Below, piece after piece: positions 5,643-10,444 of a DNA stretch of 10,444 nt. The stretch spans positions 1-10,444 of the forward strand of contig JAKSUE010000025.1 in the NCBI GenBank assembly GCA_024409165.1, given 5' to 3'. This stretch comes from an archaeon. Its GTDB lineage: Archaea > Methanobacteriota > Methanobacteria > Methanobacteriales > Methanobacteriaceae. A program made the position numbers and the translations under genes. Each line of letters begins with the position of its first letter. Position 1 is the first letter of the stretch. The notes under the pieces were generated by a model. That model searched no databases. It saw only the letters and a program-made list of their open reading frames with translations, and was not told the DNA's origin.

Positions 5643-6704
5643 ATGAAAATTACTTATCAAAATAGAAAAGAAGGAGTTATTGAGGTTTTTCCAGAAACTT
5701 TAGATGATTTATGGCATTTGTCTCATATTGTAGCTGAAGGGGATAAAGTATCAACTAAAACAACAAGAAGAATTCAAGATACTTCAGGGGATAAAATAAG
5801 AGGAGACCGAGGTGTTAAAAAAACATTTACAATAGGTGTTGTTGTTGAAAGTATAAGTTTTCACATGTTTACAGGTAAATTAAGATTTACAGGATCTATT
5901 TATAAAGGACCTGAAGATTTAATTCCTATGGGTTCTTATCATACTCTTGAAGCAAAATTAAATACACCTTTGAGAATTGAAAAAGAAAAATGGTCTAAAT
6001 ATGCTATAAATAGAGTTGAAAGAGCAATAGAATCTTCTAAAAAGTTATCTTCTATTATTGTTGCATTAGAAGATGATGTTGCATATTTAGGACTTATTAG
6101 ACAATTTGGCCCTGAATATTATGGTCCGATTGTAGGTAATATTTCTGGAAAAAGAGTTATTTCTAAAAATAGGAAGAAAAATATTGAAAAATTCCATCAA
6201 ACTATAGTTGATTCAATTTTAAAATATAATGATGTCCAAACAATTGTTATTGCAGGTCCTGGTTTCTATAAATCTGACTTTTTAAAGTTCTTAGAAGATA
6301 AACACAAAGATTTAGCTAAAAAATCTATTTTAGAAGACACTGGTTCTGGTGGTCGTCCAGGTATTAAAGAAGTTCTTAGAAAAGGAACTCTTGAAAAATT
6401 AACTACCGAAAATAGGGTTGCTTTTGAGATTTCTGCTGTGAATGATATTTTAGAAGAAATTGCAAAAACTTCTGAATTAGTAGTTTATGGTAAAAAAGAT
6501 GTTAAAAATGCTATTAATTTAGGAGCTATTCAGAAACTTCTTGTTTTAGATACTATTGTTCGTAGTGAAGATTTAGAAGATTCTATGGATATGGTTGAAA
6601 ATATGTCTGGTGAAGTTTTAGTTATAAGTAGCGAGCATGAAGGTGGTAAGCAACTTGCTGCTCTTGGTGGATTAGCTGCTACTTTAAGATATCCTATTAA
6701 CTAA
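5643..6704 (+). CDS. pelA: mRNA surveillance protein pelota (Dom34)
   Basis: This 353-aa protein is archaeal pelota, the eRF1-related factor that enters the A site of stalled ribosomes and, with the aEF1A GTPase and ABCE1, splits them for no-go/non-stop rescue. Three domains are visible: an N-terminal Sm-like domain (1 to about 130, with the KVSTKTTRRIQDTSG stretch at 35-49), a central eRF1-2 domain (about 135-255) and a C-terminal eRF1-3 domain (about 258-350). The central domain has GPGFYKSDF (205-213) and GSGGRPGIKEVL (234-245) and lacks the GGQ of release factors, as expected for pelota. The C-terminus has EHEGGKQLAALGG (331-343) and LRYPIN. The length is normal for archaea. The ATG at 5643 is chosen for its AGGTG site and because the Sm domain begins there. 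The gene converges on the flavoprotein gene 6719-8110, with 14 bp between stop codons. Confidence 0.96.
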   Translation: MKITYQNRKEGVIEVFPETLDDLWHLSHIVAEGDKVSTKTTRRIQDTSGDKIRGDRGVKKTFTIGVVVESISFHMFTGKLRFTGSIYKGPEDLIPMGSYHTLEAKLNTPLRIEKEKWSKYAINRVERAIESSKKLSSIIVALEDDVAYLGLIRQFGPEYYGPIVGNISGKRVISKNRKKNIEKFHQTIVDSILKYNDVQTIVIAGPGFYKSDFLKFLEDKHKDLAKKSILEDTGSGGRPGIKEVLRKGTLEKLTTENRVAFEISAVNDILEEIAKTSELVVYGKKDVKNAINLGAIQKLLVLDTIVRSEDLEDSMDMVENMSGEVLVISSEHEGGKQLAALGGLAATLRYPIN

Positions 6705-6718
6705 AACCCTCTTCTTAT

Positions 6719-8110
6719 CTAACTTTTTAAAATAGGATAATAAGCATCATTTGATGGATGTATTTCTAAATAATCATCAAAATCGTCTTTTTTAAACTTA
6801 TTATTCATAAGGAAAGTTAAATATGCTGTAGTTTCTCCTGAAGTTGGTGAAATAGAGCATATTTTTTCTATTTCTTCAGTTTCTGTATTTATTGAAACTT
6901 TAGTCATTCCAGTTTCTAAATCTAAAACTCTCCAGAATGCACCAGGTCCACCTAATCCTGGTAATTTAAGGTCTATGATTTTATCATTTTTATTTTCATT
7001 TTTATTTTCATCATTATTGGTTTTATTGTCAAAGTTATAATCATTTACTTTTTTAGTAAAACTTACATCTAAATCTAAGGTTAATGCTTGTGGGACTATT
7101 ATATTTTCGATTTTATTTAAATATCCTGCCATGTTTCTTGCAGCACAAATTCCTTCTCTTCTTGCAATTGGGGTTAAATTCATTCCACCAATACAATCTC
7201 CTGCAGCATAGATGTTTTTGTTAGAACTTTGGAGGAATTCATTTACTTTAATAGAACCATCTTGATTTAATTCAATAAAGTTTTCTACTAATTTTGTATT
7301 TGGAACTCTTCCTGTAGCTATTAAAGTTTTACCTTCAAATTCTCCTTTATCTGTTATAACTGAATTTTCTTTTATTTCTAAAGTGTTTGTATTTTCATAA
7401 ATAGTTATATTTTTAAGAAGAATATCCACAACATATTCTTTGACATCTTCATCAAGATCTTTTAATGCTTCAGTTCTTACAATCATATTTACTTTACATC
7501 CAAATGATGAGAATAAATTAGAAAGTTCTGTTGCTATAATTCCTCCACCAATAATATTTAATGATTTAGGAAGTTTGTCTATATTAAGAATATCTGAGCT
7601 TGTTATTGCAAAATCTACTCCTTTTATTTTTGGAATACTCTTTTTTGCACCTGTAGCTATTAATAATTTTTCACATTTGTAGATTTCTTCTTTTGCATCT
7701 TCTGAATTATCATTGGTTTTAATTTTAATAATTATTTCATCATCTTTTGCTTCAATGATTTCTGCTTCACCATAGATTATAGTATTATTTACAGATTCGT
7801 TTTCCCTTTGATTTATTTTTCTAAATATTTTTTGAGTTTCTTTTACTTTATCAGTTGCTGTTTTATAATCAAAATTAATATTTCCATCAATAAATCCTAA
7901 ATTTTCAAATCTTTTAAAATTATTCATAAATTTACTTATATCACTTAAAGCACAGACAACCATACATCCTTCATTACAACAAGTTCCACCAATATTGCCT
8001 TTTTCTATTAATAATGTTTCTTCCCCAAGTTTTCCAAGTTCTAATGAAGCTAATCTTCCAGCAGGCCCTCCACCTATAACAATGTTTTTAACTTTTTTTA
8101 TTTCACTCAT
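6719..8110 (-). CDS. dihydrolipoamide-dehydrogenase-like FAD/NAD(P) disulfide oxidoreductase
   Basis: This 463-aa protein is a class I pyridine-nucleotide disulfide oxidoreductase. The FAD site is GGGPAG (13-18). GGTCCNEGC (41-49) gives the redox pair Cys44-x4-Cys49. The NAD(P) site is GGGIIATE (188-195), ATGR (265-268) closes the second nucleotide domain, and AAGD (302-305) is the second FAD motif. The C-terminal dimer domain ends in IHPSND (450-455), recalling the HPTxSE catalytic motif of Lpd. Oddities: Cys45 sits directly beside Cys44, the usual IPSK after the second Cys is MVVC (adding Cys53), and an Asn/Lys/Glu/Asp-rich insert (about 354-378) sits in the dimer domain. No lipoyl-complex gene is near, so the substrate is unknown and the name dihydrolipoamide dehydrogenase should not be taken literally. 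A GGGGGAT precedes the start. It converges with pelota and diverges from the MraY-like gene. Confidence 0.88.
   Translation of the reverse strand: MSEIKKVKNIVIGGGPAGRLASLELGKLGEETLLIEKGNIGGTCCNEGCMVVCALSDISKFMNNFKRFENLGFIDGNINFDYKTATDKVKETQKIFRKINQRENESVNNTIIYGEAEIIEAKDDEIIIKIKTNDNSEDAKEEIYKCEKLLIATGAKKSIPKIKGVDFAITSSDILNIDKLPKSLNIIGGGIIATELSNLFSSFGCKVNMIVRTEALKDLDEDVKEYVVDILLKNITIYENTNTLEIKENSVITDKGEFEGKTLIATGRVPNTKLVENFIELNQDGSIKVNEFLQSSNKNIYAAGDCIGGMNLTPIARREGICAARNMAGYLNKIENIIVPQALTLDLDVSFTKKVNDYNFDNKTNNDENKNENKNDKIIDLKLPGLGGPGAFWRVLDLETGMTKVSINTETEEIEKICSISPTSGETTAYLTFLMNNKFKKDDFDDYLEIHPSNDAYYPILKS
6986..7009. repeat. 12-bp in-frame tandem repeat inside the Lpd-like gene
   Basis: ATTTTTATTTTC occurs twice in perfect tandem. 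On the coding strand it encodes a doubled E-N-K-N unit in the Asn/Lys-rich insert. A 12-bp unit keeps frame, so copy number could vary among strains without breaking the protein. Confidence 0.7.
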
Positions 8111-8139
8111 TTTATCCCCCGTATAATGTATTTTAAAGT

Positions 8140-8160
8140 TTTATAATTTTTTATAATTAT
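8140..8160 (-). promoter_or_regulatory. candidate TATA boxes for the Lpd-like gene
   Basis: Two TATAA-type boxes (AATTATAAA each) lie head to tail on the minus strand, 30-50 bp before the ATG at 8110. Initiation would fall roughly at 8116-8130, next to the GGGGGAT site (8114-8120). Confidence 0.35.
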
Positions 8161-8190
8161 GTTATCATTTATTTTAACTATTTAATAAAT

Positions 8191-8200
8191 ATTATATATT
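8191..8200 (+). promoter_or_regulatory. candidate TATA box for the MraY-like gene
   Basis: ATTATATATT lies about 50 bp before ATG 8249. Initiation about 25 bases on would give a leader of about 30 nt including the TTAGGT ribosome binding site. Other AT-rich boxes nearby (8206-8217) are possible. Confidence 0.33.
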
Positions 8201-8236
8201 AGTAAAATTATAAATATTAATGTTTAAATTAATATT

Positions 8237-8240
8237 AGGT
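8237..8240 (+). promoter_or_regulatory. ribosome binding site that sets the MraY-like start
   Basis: AGGT within TTAGGTTG, eight bases before ATG 8249. The alternative TTG at 8240-8242 begins inside this site, which rules it out as the likely start. Confidence 0.5.
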
Positions 8241-8248
8241 TGTATATT

Positions 8249-9202
8249 ATGATTTATGAATTAATTATGGTTTTTTTAATTACCTTTTTTGGAACAGCAC
8301 TTTTAAATATGTTGTTTAGATATTTAGGTAAAAAAGGATACATGGGAAACTTGTATACAAATGTTAGAGGGGGAACTCCTCGTGCTATTGGTATTATTCC
8401 ATTTATAGTGATTAGTTTATTTTTACCTTCTGGATTTAATGATTTAGTCCTTATTATGGGGATTTGTGCATTAATTGATGATATTGTGGGTAGGAGGAAA
8501 ATTGGAAGACTTCCTATTGAAATTGGTCAATTAGCTAGAGGTATTGGTATGTTATGTGTTATAGGATTAGGTTATCCTATCATTGGTTTTTCCTCAGTTT
8601 TAGTTGCTTTATTTATACAACCTATTAATATTTCAGATATGCAACCAGGAACTACTTGTAGTGTAGTTATTATTATGAGTTTATTTACTATACTTGCTAT
8701 GTTAATGTTAGGTACTGCACCTATGTTTGAGATTCCTGCTTATTATACTCCACTTGTACTTTTAGTGGCTTGTTTAGCTTATTGTCCTCTTGATTATATG
8801 GGCAAAATTATGTTAGGTGAAGTAGGTAATCATTCCTTTGCTATTGCATTAGGTCTTTCATTCTATGTTCTTGGTGGATTCATTGGAACTTTAATCTTAA
8901 TTATTGTTACTGCATTCTTAATTGCATACTTTAGAAGATACAATTTAACAAGATTCCTTATTTCAAAATTACGTATTTCTAATCCTACTTATGGAGATTT
9001 AATGATGGATGTTTTAACTGGTGGGGGATTAGGCGACTTTTTAAGAAAAATTTGTTTTAGAAACAAACAATATACTGTAAAACGCCCAATTCTTATTATT
9101 CTTGGATTTAGAAGACTTCTTTATAATCCATATGCTCCTGAAAATGTGAAACATCATTTAAAAGACCTTGATAGTAGAAATTCTCTTAAAAAATATTATT
9201 AG
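8249..9202 (+). CDS. MraY-like glycosyltransferase family 4 membrane protein, probable pseudomurein precursor synthesis
   Basis: This 317-aa, very hydrophobic protein has about eight predicted membrane segments and the landmarks of the MraY/WecA polyprenyl-phosphate transferase superfamily in order. RGGTPRAIG (40-48) matches the KxGTPTMGG of MraY. LIDDIVGRRK (75-84) holds the Asp-Asp pair, here Asp77-Asp78. NISDMQPG (127-134) matches N-L-T-D-G, with Asp130 as the catalytic-type Asp. GKIMLGEVGNHS (185-196) matches KIFMGDTGS but has Glu191 for Asp. The MraY HHH loop is not seen in its usual place. The likely role is transfer of a phosphosugar (peptide) onto a polyprenyl phosphate in the membrane. 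The next gene is MurG-like, so pseudomurein lipid-precursor synthesis is the best inference. Start: ATG 8249 with AGGT 8 bp upstream; a TTG at 8240 overlaps that site and is not preferred. Other GT4 substrates remain possible. Confidence 0.8.
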   Translation: MIYELIMVFLITFFGTALLNMLFRYLGKKGYMGNLYTNVRGGTPRAIGIIPFIVISLFLPSGFNDLVLIMGICALIDDIVGRRKIGRLPIEIGQLARGIGMLCVIGLGYPIIGFSSVLVALFIQPINISDMQPGTTCSVVIIMSLFTILAMLMLGTAPMFEIPAYYTPLVLLVACLAYCPLDYMGKIMLGEVGNHSFAIALGLSFYVLGGFIGTLILIIVTAFLIAYFRRYNLTRFLISKLRISNPTYGDLMMDVLTGGGLGDFLRKICFRNKQYTVKRPILIILGFRRLLYNPYAPENVKHHLKDLDSRNSLKKYY

Positions 9203-9204
9203 GA

Positions 9205-9217
9205 TTATAATATAATT
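9205..9217 (+). promoter_or_regulatory. candidate TATA box between the MraY-like and MurG-like genes
   Basis: TTATAATATAATT directly follows the MraY-like stop codon. Initiation near 9238 would give the MurG-like gene its own leader of about 85 nt containing the T-rich stretch that follows. Readthrough from the MraY-like gene is equally possible. Confidence 0.3.
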
Positions 9218-9250
9218 GCAGAGGATTGAATAAGTATCTTAGTTAATATT

Positions 9251-9296
9251 TAATTTTTTAATATTTTTTAATTTATTTTTATTCTTTACTTTTATT
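9251..9296 (+). terminator. T-rich tracts after the MraY-like gene
   Basis: Successive runs of six, six and five T (9254-9259, 9264-9269, 9276-9280), then TTACTTTTATTC, lie on the plus strand. This is an archaeal terminator-like composition. No convincing promoter lies between it and the next gene, so termination here is probably partial or absent. Confidence 0.35.
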
Positions 9297-9310
9297 CTAA
9301 TCATTATATT

Positions 9311-9316
9311 AGGTGG
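9311..9316 (+). promoter_or_regulatory. strong ribosome binding site for a TTG start
   Basis: AGGTGG, eight bases before TTG 9325-9327. An in-frame TAA (9322-9324) immediately precedes the TTG, and the next ATG (codon 12) falls inside the glycine-rich first loop. Site and start codon support each other. Confidence 0.75.
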
Positions 9317-9324
9317 CTATTTAA

Positions 9325-10413
9325 TTGAAAGCTTTATTATTTATCACTGGTAGAGGAATGGGTGGAGATGCTATGAATGCATTGAATATCGCTCGTAGTT
9401 TAGAAGCTTGTGGTGTTCAATGTGAATTAGTTCTTGATCCTAATGCTCCAGGTTTATTATTTAAAAAATATGGTTATACTTGGCATAAATCCAGTATTCC
9501 TCAAGCAGGAGGTTCTGCTTTTACAAAATCTAAAGCTATTAAAGCAGGATTTAAAGCTGTTAAAGCAGTTATTGCTGGTGCTAGACTTATTAAAAAGACT
9601 AAAGCAGATATTGTTGTAGGTATTATTGGTGGAGGTGCTGTTGTTGGTTGTCTTGCAGCTAAACTTGCAAGAGTTCCTGCTGTTGGAATGATTGATACTC
9701 CATTAGATACAAAAGTTTGTACTAAATTAAATAAATGTATTGTTTTACCTGAAGCTCAACTTTTTAAATCAAAAGTTTTACCTGCAAATGTTGAAAGATC
9801 ATTTTTCCCACTTACTCCAGGTCTTACTCAAGGAGATAAAGAAAAGGGTTTAGCTAAAATCAAAGAGCATATTGCTAATTTAAAAGCAGAAAATCCTAAT
9901 GGAGAAATTCCTAATTTTGATGAAAATAAGAAAACTTTATTATTCTCATCTGGTTCTTCATTATTTGAATTAACTGCTAAAGGATTAGCTAATTTCTCAA
10001 AAGTCACCGATGATTATAATCTTATTTTAATTGGTAGTCCTCTTGAAGATTCTTATCTTGATTATATTGATAAATCTAAAGTAATTAATTTAGGATATAT
10101 TGATTGGATTCGTGATTTATACGCTTGTACTGATTTAGCTATTTTAACTGATGATGGAGTTATGATTCAAGAAGCTATGGCTTGTGAATTACCTGCTGTT
10201 GCTTTAACTCGTGTTAAATATGGCAGATATCATAATATGGAAAGTATTTTCCCAGGAGCTGTTATTGAAGCAGATTTCGACGAACTTAATGATAAAATAT
10301 TCTATGCTTTAGATAATTTAGATAAAATTCAAGAAAAAACTTCTTATTACAATAAAGAAGTCCTTGTTGCTGGTGAAAAAATAGCTAATATTGTTATTGG
10401 TGAGAAAAAATAG
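9325..10413 (+). CDS. MurG-like GT-B glycosyltransferase, probable pseudomurein precursor synthesis
   Basis: This 362-aa protein has the two-domain GT-B plan of MurG-type UDP-sugar glycosyltransferases. The N-terminal strand and glycine loop are LLFITGRGMGGD (4-15, compare GGxGGH of MurG). ADIVVGIIGGGAVVG (94-108) with AAKLARVPAVG (111-121) resembles the MurG GGYxSxPxxxAA segment. The C-terminal half opens with LLFSSGSSLFEL (205-216, compare GGSLGA). The region 258-294 (YIDWIRDLYACTDLAILTDD, then IQEAMACELPAVAL) matches the MurG donor-binding FxxxMxxxYxxADLVI...E motif. No membrane span is seen, so it probably acts on lipid-linked sugars at the inner membrane face. It would add the second sugar to the product of the adjacent MraY-like enzyme (inference; donor unknown). 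It starts at TTG with a strong AGGTGG. The 122-bp gap leaves operon status open. Length is close to MurG (about 350-360). Confidence 0.78.
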   Translation: MKALLFITGRGMGGDAMNALNIARSLEACGVQCELVLDPNAPGLLFKKYGYTWHKSSIPQAGGSAFTKSKAIKAGFKAVKAVIAGARLIKKTKADIVVGIIGGGAVVGCLAAKLARVPAVGMIDTPLDTKVCTKLNKCIVLPEAQLFKSKVLPANVERSFFPLTPGLTQGDKEKGLAKIKEHIANLKAENPNGEIPNFDENKKTLLFSSGSSLFELTAKGLANFSKVTDDYNLILIGSPLEDSYLDYIDKSKVINLGYIDWIRDLYACTDLAILTDDGVMIQEAMACELPAVALTRVKYGRYHNMESIFPGAVIEADFDELNDKIFYALDNLDKIQEKTSYYNKEVLVAGEKIANIVIGEKK

Positions 10414-10444
10414 TTAATATAATATGCTAAAAAATAGTTTATTA
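10414..10444. other. right-edge intergenic sequence
   Basis: The last 31 bases are AT-rich intergenic DNA after the MurG-like stop codon. A following ATG opens only a four-codon frame. Confidence 0.5.

Noticed and set aside
6719..8110. Calling the flavoprotein a true dihydrolipoamide dehydrogenase or mercuric reductase
   Set aside because: The post-Cys IPSK motif is replaced, no lipoyl complex or mer gene is near, and the C-terminus lacks the CC pair of mercuric reductase. Only the superfamily is secure.
8240..8248. TTG start three codons upstream for the MraY-like gene
   Set aside because: The TTG overlaps the only ribosome binding site; ATG 8249 has proper spacing from it.

Overview
The window comes from a strongly AT-rich archaeal chromosome. 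Two genes place it in the Archaea: ribosomal protein S3Ae (archaeal/eukaryotic type) and the ribosome-rescue factor pelota. Several starts carry Shine-Dalgarno sequences of the AGGTG / GGAGAT type. An MraY-like membrane transferase next to a MurG-like glycosyltransferase suggests an archaeon that builds pseudomurein, i.e. Methanobacteriales. A Methanobrevibacter- or Methanosphaera-like member of the Methanobacteriaceae is the best guess, but that is inference and the genus cannot be fixed from here.

Layout. From 1 to 5341 everything reads on the minus strand. In transcription order these are tyrA (4025-5341), an iron-sulfur flavoprotein (3319-3888), a ClC-type anion transporter with an RCK-C tail (1633-3189), a small NifX/NifB-C family protein (1228-1566), a 515-bp gene-free AT-rich stretch, and rps3ae (134-712) followed by a T-rich terminator. 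A 301-bp divergent region (5342-5642) separates tyrA from pelota (5643-6704, plus). It holds a palindromic TATA-like box, a 19-bp tandem repeat and a possible 40-codon minus-strand ORF. Pelota converges on a dihydrolipoamide-dehydrogenase-like flavoprotein (6719-8110, minus) with only 14 bp between the stop codons. From 8249 to the right edge two plus-strand genes follow: the MraY-like transferase (8249-9202) and the MurG-like transferase (9325-10413), which starts at TTG.

How the genes fit together. Most are housekeeping genes: translation (S3Ae, pelota), tyrosine biosynthesis (TyrA), ion transport (ClC) and redox flavoproteins. The clearest functional unit is the right-hand pair, which matches the bacterial MraY then MurG order of lipid I and lipid II synthesis and probably builds the membrane-linked precursor of pseudomurein. 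I see no tRNA or rRNA gene, CRISPR array, insertion sequence, integrase or phage gene, and no clear novel system. The points most worth a second look are the MraY-like/MurG-like pair and its altered catalytic motif, the ClC with Thr in place of the internal proton glutamate, the atypical redox motif and Asn/Lys-rich insert of the Lpd-like protein, and the structured intergenic region upstream of pelota.
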